Positions 45,656-56,372 of a stretch of DNA of 64,000 bases are shown here, in pieces. Origin of the DNA: Ischnura elegans. Its lineage: Eukaryota; Arthropoda; Insecta; Odonata; Coenagrionidae. Below the pieces are notes generated by a model. That model saw only the letters and a list, made by a program, of their open reading frames with translations, ran no database searches and had not been told where the DNA came from. Positions within the stretch are counted from its first letter, which is position 1. Every line of letters starts with the position of its first letter. The position numbers were made by a program, and so were the translations under genes. The stretch covers positions 3,286,001-3,350,000 of the forward strand of contig NC_060259.1 of NCBI RefSeq assembly GCF_921293095.1. Direction: 5' to 3'.

Positions 45656-45831
45656 CTTTTTCCCGCCCACCCCATCAATCTCATCCATATACGCCCTGAA
45701 CTGCACTGGGGTAGCACTAACTATTATTATTCCACAGTGTATTGTGCAAGTTTCACATAAATTCCGTGGAAATTACAAGGTACACTTATACAATCATGGC
45801 CAATCTCCAAAGGGTTAAAAGGAGCCAATAC
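45656..45831. other. PPAN last intron, 5' end
   Basis: Intronic sequence beginning with the donor GTATTG (minus strand, 45831). Reading through the donor would meet a stop at 45815-45817, so an unspliced form would end four or five residues later. Confidence 0.6.
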
Positions 45832-46055
45832 CTTGGCTAGGCTCTTCCCCAACCTCCTGTCGATACCAGTTAGCATCATCATCTTCGTCATCAGTCCCTC
45901 TAGCTGCATTCGTTTCCTCAGATGCTTTCTTCATCAGAATATCAGTCTCTAATTTCTTCATTCCCTTCAGAGACCTTTGCTTGTGCTCTTCTTTCAGACG
46001 CTCCTTCTTCAATTTGTTCTCCTCCTGAATTTTCTTCCTCTTTGCTTTCATCAAC
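45832..46055 (-). CDS. PPAN exon (acidic/coiled-coil C-terminal region)
   Basis: The acceptor (minus strand TTGTAG) is followed by G TTG ATG AAA and the exon ends before GTATTG. It encodes a lysine/glutamate-rich helix (LMKAKRKKIQEENKLKKERL), then SLKGMKKLE, an acidic DDEDDDANWYRQEVGEEPSQ segment, and runs into the next exon at 36409. The 'DDD..YxxxVGEEP' signature is characteristic of PPAN/Ssf1 proteins. The intron before it is only 89 bp. Confidence 0.92.
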
Positions 46056-46144
46056 CTACAATTGCATGCAGACATAAAATCATTGTAAAAATTTGCCTTA
46101 TGCCTTTGTAAAAGTGATGAATGAATTGGTGCCATGTGACTTAC

Positions 46145-46254
46145 ATTCTTTCCATTCGTCTTTTCTTTATCAATTTTTTCTCCTCCTCAGATTTCACTAT
46201 CAACTCATGGAATAAAACCTCGCCAGACAACAAACCTTCCTCCACTTTGAGAAG
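46145..46254 (-). CDS. PPAN exon (end of Brix domain)
   Basis: The acceptor TTTCAG precedes CTT CTC AAA and the donor is GTAAGT after AT. It encodes LLKVEEGLLSGEVLFHELIV and a lysine-rich helix. In PPAN this follows 'GPRM.LQL' at the end of the Brix domain. It joins in phase with the exon ending at 47591 and with the exon starting at 46055. Confidence 0.92.
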
Positions 46255-46255
46255 C

Positions 46256-47590
46256 TGAAAATAAATATAATTTAAAATTTTCTTCAGTGAATATTATCTT
46301 ACATTCTTTAAAATAACAATTAACTCAATGTTTCTTTTATTAATGAGAATAACAATTTCCCTCATGTCACAAGAACTTGAATCTCTCCAGTAAAGAAATT
46401 TCAAAAATATGTATTTGCCAGTAGTTAAAATCTGAAAAGTATTCCTTCCAAAAACATTCAATTGTTGTGAGAGCCACAGAATACATATGAATCACTCCAC
46501 CCAAATTCAACCACGTCCTTACCCCTTGGCTCCCCGTTCCAGCCAAATGCTACTCACTAGGATTAGTTTTGAGTTTATTATCATAAGTGGATACGTCATG
46601 CCCACCAAAGCGTGCCAAATCACCCTTGTGCCATCTTCTTCTTTCCTCCTGGTGCCACTCTGACACTAAGCCCCACCCACAAGGGCCAGCCCTATCGAGA
46701 GATGAACACAGTCTGGGATCCATCCCTCACGCTTTCATGTTGCCACTTTCAGGTTCAGAGAGAGTTAGGATGGGCCGCAGCAGGCAGGAGGGAATGTGTT
46801 TCGCTCTTTCAATCCAACTCTCTCTCCCCCTCCTCCACCACACCCTCCCCCACCTCCCACACTTTCTCATCCCCCTCAGCCTCCCCTCAGTCCACAAACA
46901 TCTCCTACCCAGTGAAGACCGCCAAAATATGCAATGCCAAAACATTTCATTTGAGTGTTTGTTTTGTTTACGACTTTTTTTGCTTTTTTCATTGCATATA
47001 TTGGAATTTATTTATATTTATTACATGTGGTGCCCTCGCAAAGTTATAGAAATAAATAGTCTCAAAGAGAGACCTCAACTCATACTACAAGAAAATGGAA
47101 TCAGGCAGGCGTGATTCACTTAAACTTCTCTGAGAGGAATATTTACCTTGAATTATTTCGGAATTAGTTAAAGTCATGGCCATTCTCACAATCCTTACCA
47201 AACAAAAGCCACTAATTGGCAACCAACTTTAAACTAAGGATAATTCACTAATCATCCTTCAGAATTCCTTCTGTTGTACATCTTCCAATAAAAATAAATG
47301 AGCAAGCACGCATGCACTTGCTACCCATTTACCAAATTGAAATATAGTACGCAATACTTGAACATTCCCACAAAAGCAATAGCTTTTTGTCTTTTGTGGA
47401 CTCGAACTATCCCACAAGCTAATCTATCAGCATGCCAGTAACATAATTTAAATAAAATTTCCATGTGGCATCCAAAATAAGGCAAAACGTTTATCAGACC
47501 ATTGTATGTTCATTCTTTAATGATTGTGATTGCCTAGACCTCAGTGGTAATGTGACTGAAATGGCAAGACAAAGCATGCTGCTGCTTTAC
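46256..47590. other. PPAN intron
   Basis: This 1.3-kb intron separates the two exons. The overlapping plus-strand frames of 145-175 codons near 46590-47110 lie in a C-rich tract and have no recognised similarity. Confidence 0.6.
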
Positions 47591-47735
47591 CTGTATTGAC
47601 ATCCTTGGTCCTAATTCCATTACCCTTATGGCAGATTGATTAGATGCCACATTCCCTCTAGTAGGCACATTCTGGGGCAAAATTACATGACTATTTGGCT
47701 CATCCTCAGCCTCACTTTCAGACAGCATTGCACAC
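47591..47735 (-). CDS. PPAN exon (central Brix domain)
   Basis: Acceptor TTAAAG before GTGTGCAATG, donor GTAAAG after CAG. With the two bases carried over from the previous exon it reads KCAMLSESEAEDEP, then RGNVASNQSAIRVMELGPRM. This corresponds to PPAN's 'LSDSEAE... RGN...QSA(I/V)R..E(I/L)GPRM.LQ' stretch, which is diagnostic of the family. Length 145 nt, exiting in phase 0. Confidence 0.94.
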
Positions 47736-49937
47736 CTTTAAGGAAAAACAAGTTCAAAAATTATTGAGGTGCAAATTACCTGGAAGATTCTACTTACTCA
47801 AGTACAATAATTAAAGCTGTGAATTCCAATGCAGTGCATAGGCACTCAACTAAGTTTTGAGAAAAATAATGTTTTGCACAATTGTTACAATTAGTCTAGT
47901 CCTCTACTCCCGAAAATTCGGCATACGATTTTTCAGAGATCTGAACATTCAAAAAATTAAAGTGGGCCTGAACTTTAAAATTTGGGGCCTTTGAGGCTGG
48001 GCGATGCAATGCAGCGTGGTGGAGAGAAACATCTTTCCTGGGAACAGTCTAAAGTAAGTATCAATTAAACAGTTGCGAAGTGAGGAACTGTTCAGCATTT
48101 TGCACATTTTTCCTTCCCTTGATCAGTGAAATTTTTTTGGCTGCTCCAGCTGCTTAGCCTGCGCAGGAAGATAAGATTGTCACCATAGTGTGGTAACGCA
48201 AAATTGTAATACAGTGTTGCATTGTGTAGGATAACTACACTTTATGGGGCCTTGCTTCGGTTTTTCAACTCTTGTCTCAGAACACATCTTGATCAATGTC
48301 AGGACTATATTCTTGATGAAGAGTCAGGGTAAATTATGCATTACATATTTTCCATATTATGTCCTCTTACATTCCAGCTCTGCATATAAGAACAATGGAC
48401 TACTCCAATATTTTCCTAAGGCCACCAGTATATTAATCTACATCCTTAAAGTTTTTCTCCATTCAGTACAGGCAATTCTAGTTTAGTTCCTAAAGCTTTT
48501 ACTAGCGTGTGCATTTTGAATCCATGGCTCCCACATATCCTATGTTTTCCTGCCTAAAATAAAAATTCCATGGACAATGGTAATTCTGCCTTCCAACTTG
48601 TATTATTATCTATCGCTTTTTAACAGCAATGTGAGGTTTGGTCAATACATTTTACATAAGTCAATAAATCGCTTTAAAATACCACAATACAGTAAAATAG
48701 CACATACAGATGTCATATTAGATCATTATCTACCAGAACATTATTTTGGCCTCACTTTACTCTCTGCAAGAAATAAAACGAACCACAGCACACTCCTGAT
48801 TATCCAGCTGTGCGCTTCTTTATGCACGTCGCGCATTCTTCGTGCATGATTTTCACTCGCTCAATTTTTTCCGTGATCTTTTTAAAAGAATAAAATCAGA
48901 TGCACAATCATCGCAATTACTGCATTAATGCCAGGATACACCAGGCACATTATTTCCATTATAATCGCCTTCGTAAAACGGAAGCGATGACGCGCTAGCT
49001 GCATTCACAGGAGCACCGTGTTCCGTTTTCCAAGCCTCACAGTGCTCCTTCATCACGGATACACGTCGCACAGCAGTTGCAACCCGGGCAACTTGTGCGA
49101 GACACGACTATGTGGCATGGTGCCGGACAGTGTAGTTTCCGACATCGAGCAGGGTTTTGAAGCATTCATGCAAACCACTTTTCTGTATCCGTCATCACAC
49201 AGCTACAGATGTGTGGTTTTTGAAACCATGTCGTACATGGATCAGTAGCAATACGAGTACAACCAGTTATCTCCACTAAAAAGATTGCGAACTGGCAATC
49301 TCCAAAGCCATTAGCCCAAACAATCGGGAGTGTACTGTATAAATCTCAAATATTGATACTGAGAACTTACCCCAGATCAGCATTCTCTGTGATCAATTAT
49401 TAGTTTTCATACCCCTCCTGACTATCCATTTACTTTTATTAATATGTACATGCTTCTTAAATAAATATTATAAATCTTTTCTCTATCCTCACATCGACCC
49501 AAACAATACCTAGTATGACAAAACATAAAACATGAGAAACAGAAGAAAGTTTACAATTTGAGATTATTTATGAGCAATTCAGTAAAGTGGTCTCAAGTGG
49601 AATGAGAATGTTGCGAAAAAACATTAATCATTAAATAAAACCCAAGTGGATGACAAAGTTTTTTCATTACACCAAAAATGATGAATACATGCTTCTCTAG
49701 ACTTTCTCTGGCAAAGTGAGAAGTTCTTTCCTTCCAGTGTCAAATTGCAATTCAATAATATAGAGATCAGTGTGACAGGTAAATTGTGGAAAATTACAGC
49801 CAAATGTTTTCCCACAAGTTCAGCATAGTTTAGGTAACGCATAGAAAAAAATACATTAACCCAGTTAATATTTCTTATCAACCCATCTCTACCTAATATA
49901 CTGAACATACTACTAAGGGTAATCAAAGAATGCTTAC
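47736..49937. other. PPAN intron
   Basis: This 2.2-kb intron is AT-rich. The 76-90 codon plus-strand frames at 48577-48849 and 49018-49248 have no recognised similarity. A more GC-balanced block at 48780-49230 with short palindromes may be a MITE, but I could not delimit it. Confidence 0.6.
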
Positions 49938-50122
49938 TTAGAAAAAAATTCTGACATGTCTTCAAATCTTGATAGATTGGGAACCTTGTTCTGGACCATT
50001 TTCTTCACACTCTTTGATATTCCTTTGGGGACAACTTTAATCGCATAATGACGAAAATCAATGATCTTTGAAGCAGGATTATAGTTCAGCAGCACACATC
50101 GCCGGATGTCACTCAGATTGAC
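49938..50122 (-). CDS. PPAN exon (Brix domain), ribosome biogenesis factor
   Basis: PPAN (yeast Ssf1/Ssf2, Drosophila peter pan) is a nucleolar Brix-domain protein needed for maturation of the large ribosomal subunit. The acceptor TTTTTACAG precedes GTC AAT CTG and the donor is GTAAGC at 49937. The exon encodes VNLSDIRRCVLLNYNPASK, then DFRHYAIKVVPKGISKSVKK and VPNLSRFEDMSEFF. These are among the most conserved parts of the family. This and the four downstream exons give 855 nt (284 residues plus stop), about 60% of a typical PPAN. The upstream exons must lie to the right, beyond the LINE and Transib insertions or outside the window. Confidence 0.95.
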
Positions 50123-50819
50123 CTGTAAAAAGAAGACGAACAATTCACTAAGTTGGAAGAGCAGCAGAGATATAGGTTTGAACTATTCCTCGTTCAATAT
50201 ATTTTAGCAGCTCAGCGGATTTGGCTCGAGAAAGTGGAGGTGTGCCTTGTGAGTGAAAGTTTCTCACAACTTTCTCCAATCAGAGGACAGCATTTGCTTC
50301 AGAAATTCATTTGCTCTCAGACCTTCAGGAGTGATCTGGGAATGGAAGATTTCTATTTCCAAAACATGCATAAATATGTTGTTGTGCGATGTCTCAGAAT
50401 AGCCAGCAATAGTCAACATATGCCTCGGTATTTGTAACTTTCACTTTCAAAAATGGCTAAACCTTCCTCTTTGTCGAAAACATCCTTGTTTCACCCATCC
50501 TATAAAATGGCACAGTGGACACACTACCGTCACTCACTAGGTTACCAGTAGACTCATTCAACCAATAATTTGTCTCTCATCAGTGGTTAGTCACATTGTA
50601 GTCATCAGAGGGAGTCAAAGTGCAGGCAATACAGCCCATGCTACCACCTTGCCATCACCAGCAGCTCCTCTCCTTCCCGAGACACTGCTAATATCCTAAA
50701 TTTTGGCTATTCTAGATGCACAAATTCACTATTACTTGATGCTTATTCACTCAATTGATTATTTGGGAATTTAAATGGAAATAAAATTTGGTAAAAAATG
50801 CAAATATTTGTGTGTGATT
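50123..50819. other. PPAN intron, upstream side
   Basis: AT-rich, no recognised exon. A 94-codon plus-strand frame at 50153-50437 has no known similarity and lies antisense to the gene. Confidence 0.5.
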
Positions 50820-50831
50820 ATTCGCTTCCTG
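50820..50831. repeat. Target duplication of the RTE-type LINE, left
   Basis: ATTCGCTTCCTG recurs at 56361-56372, immediately after the (TAA)n-like tail of the LINE. Confidence 0.85.
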
Positions 50832-51427
50832 CCTTTCCCTTGGGCTACAACCTTGTCGCGGTGGAAAGGCTTGCGCGTTCCTATGACCCCTAGAGCTGCA
50901 CTGGCGGGATTAATTCTAAATTATTCCCGGTAGGGCCACCCATGCCAGATAGGTCGAAGGGTAGGAGCCAGACGAAACGTAGTCCACGTGATGGTGTCAC
51001 GTAAAAAACACTGTTGGAATGGAAGTGGGAAACCCTACCAACTATCTCTTCCCTGAACACATGGAGTACAACCAAATGAGCCTCGGAATCTCATCGCCTG
51101 GGACCCGTCTGCAAAGGGCGGGTGTCGGGCACGGCAGCGAGGTCGGCAAGGTCCTCGGGGTCGCCAACATGCGAAATCCTTGCAGAGACATATCATCATC
51201 ACCATCAGCGGCAGCAGCAATGAAGAAAGAAGAATGGAAGGCCAAGAAGATGGAGAAGAAGAAGTCGGCTATAAATGTGGGGACGAGGAATGTGAGGACT
51301 ATGATGAGGGCGGGAAAGTTAGAAAATATCAAAAGGGAAATGGATAAAGGGAGGATAGATATCTTAGGATTATGCGAGGTGAGGTGGAGGGATGGGGGGG
51401 ACTATTGGAGTGATGGGTATAGGGTTA

Positions 51428-51435
51428 TATATAGT
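51428..51435. repeat. hAT target duplication, left
   Basis: TATATAGT precedes the CATAGGCGCCGAC end of the hAT element and is repeated at 53625-53632. Confidence 0.9.
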
Positions 51436-52044
51436 CATAGGCGCCGACTCCATGGGGCCTGAGGGGGCTCGAGCCCCCTCAATAATTCGTTTGGGGGGGC
51501 TCCGCCCCCCCAATAATTCTAGAAAATAACCAAAAGCATGTTATGTGCACTGCACTGCTCACAGTTTAAACTTGGCAGTTGTCGACAGTCTCCGCGCTCT
51601 TACGTTTATGAGGGATATTATGGCTTTTGTCAAGGACTTAATAAACACCGTAAGGGAATCCACCAAAAGGATGTGACTTTTCAGAAGCATACGTTGTGAA
51701 AGCGCCAACAATCAACCTGGTCTACAACCTCTTTGCCCGACTCGATGGACAATGCGAGCTTCCAGTGTTTTGACAATAGTGAAAAACTTTGAAGAACTTC
51801 TAGATTTTTTTAAAACATTTAGTGGAGAGGACAAAACAGAGGCTGGTTACAGATGTGCAGGCTACCTTGAGTCAATGTTACAATTTAGGACTCATTTATT
51901 TTTACGTCTTTATTGCCATGTAATGAACCCAGTAGAGGATGTAATGAAAAAATTCAATGCCCTCATCTAAGTGCTGCTGATCTTGGAAAAATATATGAGG
52001 GCTTGATTTTTATACTGAATGGAAGGCGTGATAGTTTTGAACAC

Positions 52045-52237
52045 GTATGATCTCAGGTTTTCCCGGCGTATCAGTTGCAGAAAAGTTTCTCGGGTTTTCC
52101 ACCGGTTGATACCGTCCATGTCTCCCGACGTTTCGATCCGCGACTTGCTGATCATCCTCAGGGGATCTTCCGAATATCGATAATACCGATGGAAAAAACG
52201 ATATCAACCGGTGGAAAACCCGAGAAACTTTTCTGCA
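52045..52237 (-). mobile_element. 193-bp insert with 36-bp inverted repeats and hammerhead-like core
   Basis: The insert lies inside the hAT transposase and is flanked by the 11-bp duplication GTTTTGAACAC (52034-52044 and 52238-52248). A perfect 36-bp inverted repeat occupies 52076-52111 and 52202-52237 (starting TGCAGAAAAGTTTCTCGGG). On the minus strand the loop contains CCC, CTGAGGAT, a GATC/GATC stem, GAAACGTC and GGGAG. This is the same order as in the Penelope termini at 41295-41336. It is probably a short non-autonomous element related to Penelope terminal repeats. Confidence 0.75.
52123..52165 (-). ncRNA. Candidate hammerhead ribozyme core in the 193-bp insert
   Basis: Minus strand: the conserved boxes CTGAGGA (fits CUGANGA) and GAAAC are both present. 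They are followed by GTC as the expected cleavage triplet, and a CCC/GGG outer stem can form. The inner stem is a short GATC/GATC pairing with one extra base after CTGAGGA, which weakens the call. Confidence 0.45.
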
Positions 52238-52988
52238 GTTTTGAACACTTTTGGGATTTGGGTTTCAAAGAGAAACCTTCACAAGTTAATGATCCTTCAC
52301 TTCCTCGGAATCGACTTATGCCATAGAAATATGAAAACGACAAAGCCAGCTCACCGCACACTTTCAAAACTCCAAACGAATACTACAAAGCTATCTACAT
52401 TGAAGTTTGTGAAACGGTGCAATCTTGCATTACTGAGCGATTTTCATCCACTGGACTTACGCAGGTCATTGCAGTTGAACAAGAGTGTTTGCTTTTAGTG
52501 AACAGAGGGGAAACAAATTTTGTAAACTCAACTGAATTTTTCAAAAACGACCTCGACATTGAGAGATTGCGCTTACACTTACATATGTTAGCCGATATCG
52601 CTAATAAAAAACAGCTGGTCTTAAAAACATATGCGTGTTGTAAGAAGGTACATTACACAAGAGCCTGCAGTTGGAGAAATGTTATGCGAAGTAGTGAAGT
52701 GCATTAAGTTTCTCCAAGTAGTTCCAATAACGACAGCGACAGCAGAACGGTCATTTAGCGCCCTTAGACGTCTGAAATCATACCTTCGATCAACAATGGG
52801 ACAGAAGCGATTGAACAACTTGGCTGTTGTCCATGCCCACCGTGATGTTCTGGATGAATTTGATATCCCACCAGTCATCAACGACTTCATATACAGTAAT
52901 CCAGTCAGACGGTCGCTATTTGCACCTTTCTAAAGACACTTGCACTAATAATGGTATTTATAGAAATATTAAAAATCTTTATAAAACA

Positions 52989-53043
52989 GATATATATATA
53001 TATATATTTGTTTCATATATATGTTTATATATATGTATTTTTA
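52989..53043. repeat. TA-rich microsatellite
   Basis: An interrupted (TA)n tract within the hAT element, downstream of the transposase remnant. Confidence 0.8.
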
Positions 53044-53624
53044 GAGTGTAAGACCCAATTAAAACCCGCTATTTACATATTTGTTGACTGAAAGTATTAT
53101 GCGTACTTTATAAACGTTGCTAACTGTGTAAAGGATTATCGTTGAGATATTGCTTTAATTAAATGAACCGCGGAGTCTTCTTCAAAGTAAACTCAAATTG
53201 CCTACATCACTTATTAATCAAAGTGCTATTGCTGAGCAACAGCAATATTTTATGTTTCATTCTTTTTATGATAGTTTAGGATTTATTTAAATATAATTTT
53301 AGTTGGTTCAGAGCTATATATTCACTGCTCTGTAATAGACTACGAGCGTAATTTAACTGTAAATGAAATTAGCGTTTTACCAAAATACCGTGCTGTTGTT
53401 GTTTTGTTTCTTTTTTCAAAGCCAAAAAATGTGTCAGGCTTGCAGAGTTTCCCGAAGTGTCGAGTGATAGAGATTCAAGTTTTCGGGGTTCTAATGTTGA
53501 TCATATGACCCCTCTAAAAGGCTTTTAAAAAATTCACTATTTTTCATCTAAAATTTAGAAAATTTCCCGATGCAAGACCCGCGGTATGGGCCCCCCCAAT
53601 ATTTTTTATAAGTCGGCGCCCCTG

Positions 53625-53632
53625 TATATAGT
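53625..53632. repeat. hAT target duplication, right
   Basis: TATATAGT, partner of 51428-51435. Removing the element plus one copy restores the LINE frame. Confidence 0.9.
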
Positions 53633-56360
53633 GGAGGGGAAGAAAGCCAGCAAGGGGTAGCATTAGTATTAAACGGGAAGATGGGTAAGCGTGTGGTAGG
53701 TATAGACCAGGTAAACGATAGGATTCTGGTGGTAGAAATTGAGGCGCAGCCCGCCAACCTTGTGGTGGTCCAAGTTTACATGCCCACTAGCAATCATAGG
53801 GAGGAAGAAGTAGATGAGGTGTATGAACAGCTCGAGGAAATAATTAGAGACACACCGGGTAAGAAAAATCTGGTAGTGATGGGGGACTGGAACGCTTCAG
53901 TCGGGGAAGGTAGGGATGGAAACGAAATAGGAGAATTTGGATTAGGAATTCGAAACGACAGGGGCGAGAAAGTAGCAGAATTTTGCAAGAGAAACAAGTT
54001 ATTCATCACAAACACGTGGTTCAAACATCATAAAGGGCGAAGGTACACGTGGAAAAGTCCAGGGGATGAAGGCAGATATCAAATAGACTACATTATGGTA
54101 AACCAGAGGTTTAGGAATAGTGTGAAAAACTCGCGCAGCTTCCCAGCAGCAGATGCGGATTCAGACCACAATTTAGTACTTATGAAATGCAATGTAAGAT
54201 TCAAAAGGCTCATGAAAGGCAGGAGGGTGAGGAAATGGAATGTAGAAGCACTGAAGGGGAGTATGAGGAGAGAATATCGGGAACTAGTGGACATCAATGT
54301 ATGGGAGATTGAAGGTACGAAGTCTGTTGAGGAAAGATGGGATAATATTAAAACTGGAATAGCTAATGCGGCGGAGAAATAAATTGGCTACGTTGACAGC
54401 AGAAGGATAGAGAAGCCTTGGGTTACGGAGGCGATGGTAAAAGAGATGGAGGAGAGAAGGAAGTGGAAGAGCGTGGACACAGAGGAGGGAAAAAGAATGT
54501 ATAGAGAGCTAAATAATCGATTACGTCGTGAAACTAAGAGGGCAAGGGAGGCTTGGTGAAAAGTAGTGTGAGGAAATGGAAAAGTTCCAGAAGGTTGGAG
54601 AAGTAGGCACGTTGTACGCCAAAGTTAAGTCGCTATCATGCGGCAAAAGAGGACAAGCCATGTTTAAAATTAAGGCTAAAGATGGGAGAGTGCTAACCGA
54701 GCGAGAAGAGGTACTGAGTAGATGGAAGGAATACGTGGAGGATCTGTATGATGGAAGAAACAGGCCGGAGAGATTGAGTTTAGAGGATGAAAGTGCAGTG
54801 GAGGAGGACATTCTTGGGCCGGGGATATTAGATTCGGAAATAGAGAGAGCACTTCGTGATATGAAGGCTAGGAAAGCAGTAGGAGTTGACAATATCCCGT
54901 GTGAGCTTCTGAAGAATCTAGGGAAGGATAGTAAGAAAAGGTTTTTCGAACTAGTTCGCAGCATCTATGAGGGGGGGTGTTGGCCGGATTATTTCGTGAA
55001 GACGGTTTTAATTCCGCTTCCGAAAAAGAAGAAAGCTGTGGAATGCGGAGATTATAGAACTATCAGCCTAATATCGCATGCGGCGAAGGTGGTACTGAGA
55101 ATATTGAACAGGCTAATGGAGGCAAGGGCAAACGAGTATTTGGGCGAAGATCAATTTGGTTTCAGAAAAGGGATATCAACTCGTGATGCAATAGCAGTAA
55201 TGAGGTCCCTCGTCGAGAGGAACCTAGAATATGACCAGGACGTATATGCCTGTTTCGTGGACTTTGAGAAAGCATTTGATAGGGTGAACTGGGTTTAGCT
55301 GATGGATATTCTCAAGAGAATAGGTGTAGATTGGAGGGATAGATGACTGATTCGTAATCTTTATATGGCCCAGACTGCGCAAGTGAGGGTAGCGGGCGAG
55401 AGATCTGGGTGGGCAGGCATTGGCCGAGGTGTAAGGCAAGGCTGTCCTCTATCGCCGCTGCTTTTTAACGTATACGCTGAGGAGATGGTTAGAGAAGCGT
55501 GGGACGAGTTGGAAGCTGGAGTGAAAGTGGGAGGAATGATGTTGAAATCGGTAAGGTTCGCGGATGATCAGGCGCTGATTAGGCAGTCAGTGAGGGGATT
55601 ACAGGCTCTAGTGGATGCGTTATACGAGCGTTGCGAGGAGTATGGGATGAGGATTAATCACAAGAAGACTAAGGTAATGCGGTTTTGTAAAGTATCGCGA
55701 GCGAGGAATGTGAGACTCAAGATCAAAGTAGGTGGGGAAAAACTTGAACAGGTAGAGCAGTTTAACTATTTGGGCAGCACATTAGAGGAAAACGGACACA
55801 GTAGCAAAGACATCAGGAAGCGAATTGCACTAGCAAAGGAGGCGTTCATGAACAGGAAGGAGCTTCTTAGAGGATCGTTATGTAAGAGTTTAAAGAAAAG
55901 GTTAGTGAAGAGTTTGATTTGGAGTGTAGCTCTCTATGGTGCCGAAACATGGACACTGAGGAAAGAAGATGAGAGAAGATTGGAGGCATTCAGGCATTCA
56001 AGATGTGGGTATGGAGAAGAATGGAGAGGGTAAAATGGACTGAGAGGAAAAGGAACGACGAAGTGCTGGATATGGTGGGTGAGGAGAGGCAGCTTTTGGA
56101 TGAGATACGGAGGAGACAGAAGGTATGGATGGAGGGAGTACTCAGCGGGGAGGGGATGTTGAAAAAGTTGTTAGAGGGTAGAATGTTAGGGAAACGAGGG
56201 AGGGGAAGGAAAAGAGTAGGATTTTTGGATAGATTGAAGGGGAGTAGGCCTTATAGTGAATTGAAGAAGGCGGTAATGGAAGGAAAGGAAGGCTCCCAGA
56301 TCACTTCTTTAGTACTCCATGCAAACCTACCTTAATCGGTAGAATACTTTAATAATAATA

Positions 56361-56372
56361 ATTCGCTTCCTG
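56361..56372. repeat. Target duplication of the RTE-type LINE, right
   Basis: Partner of 50820-50831. It marks the 3' boundary of the LINE. Confidence 0.85.

Larger units (their letters stand above)
51720..52933 (+). pseudogene. hAT transposase, broken, with hATC dimerisation domain
   Basis: Fragments in changing frames read DKTEAGYRCAGYLESMLQF near 51830, NPVEDVMKKF near 51928, then after the 193-bp insert the frame continues near 52249. The C-terminus (52631-52933) is the hAT dimerisation domain with ITTATAERSFSALRRLKSYL and LAVVHAHRD. This resembles the ZMYM/DUF4371-type hAT transposases common in arthropods. Several stops and frameshifts plus the insert make it inactive. Confidence 0.85.
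51436..53624 (+). mobile_element. hAT DNA transposon (2189 bp) nested in the LINE
   Basis: The ends CATAGGCGCCGACT and CAGGGGCGCCGACT (right end, reverse complement) agree at 12 of 14 positions and are flanked by the perfect 8-bp duplication TATATAGT, the hallmark of hAT transposition. Just inside the left end are two strong palindromes (GAGGGGGCTCGAGCCCCCTC at 51461-51480, and GGGGGGGCTCCGCCCCCCC near 51493-51511). A broken hAT transposase occupies about 51720-52933. The right part has a TA-rich microsatellite. Confidence 0.93.
51019..56335 (+). pseudogene. RTE-type endonuclease/reverse transcriptase, broken and interrupted
   Basis: The endonuclease starts near 51268 (GTRNVRTMMRAGKLENIKRE, then ILGLCEVRW). 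It is cut at 51435 by the hAT element and resumes in the same frame at 53633 with the LVVMGDWNASVGEG and YQIDYIMVNQ motifs. The reverse transcriptase follows with VDFEKAFDRVNW (near 55260), GVRQGCPLSPLLFNVYAEEM (near 55425) and the catalytic FADD (near 55557). The C-terminal part has a YGAETWTLRKEDERRLEAF segment and a tryptophan/arginine-rich tail to 56335. Stops occur near 54380, 54557, 55298 and 55343, and a frameshift near 56010. The RTE assignment rests on these motifs and the element's size. Confidence 0.88.
50832..56360 (+). mobile_element. Full-length RTE-type LINE interrupted by a hAT element
   Basis: A 12-bp target duplication bounds a non-LTR retrotransposon that ends in a short AAT-repeat tail (56350-56360). 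Without the hAT insertion and its duplicated 8 bp the element is about 3.3 kb, typical for RTE-clade LINEs with a single endonuclease-RT frame. The GC-rich 5' end (TTGGGCTACAACCTTGTCGC) looks structured. Stops in the coding region make this copy inactive. Confidence 0.9.

Noticed and set aside
46587..47114. 175-codon plus-strand frame
   Set aside because: It lies antisense within a PPAN intron in a C-rich low-complexity tract and has no recognised similarity.
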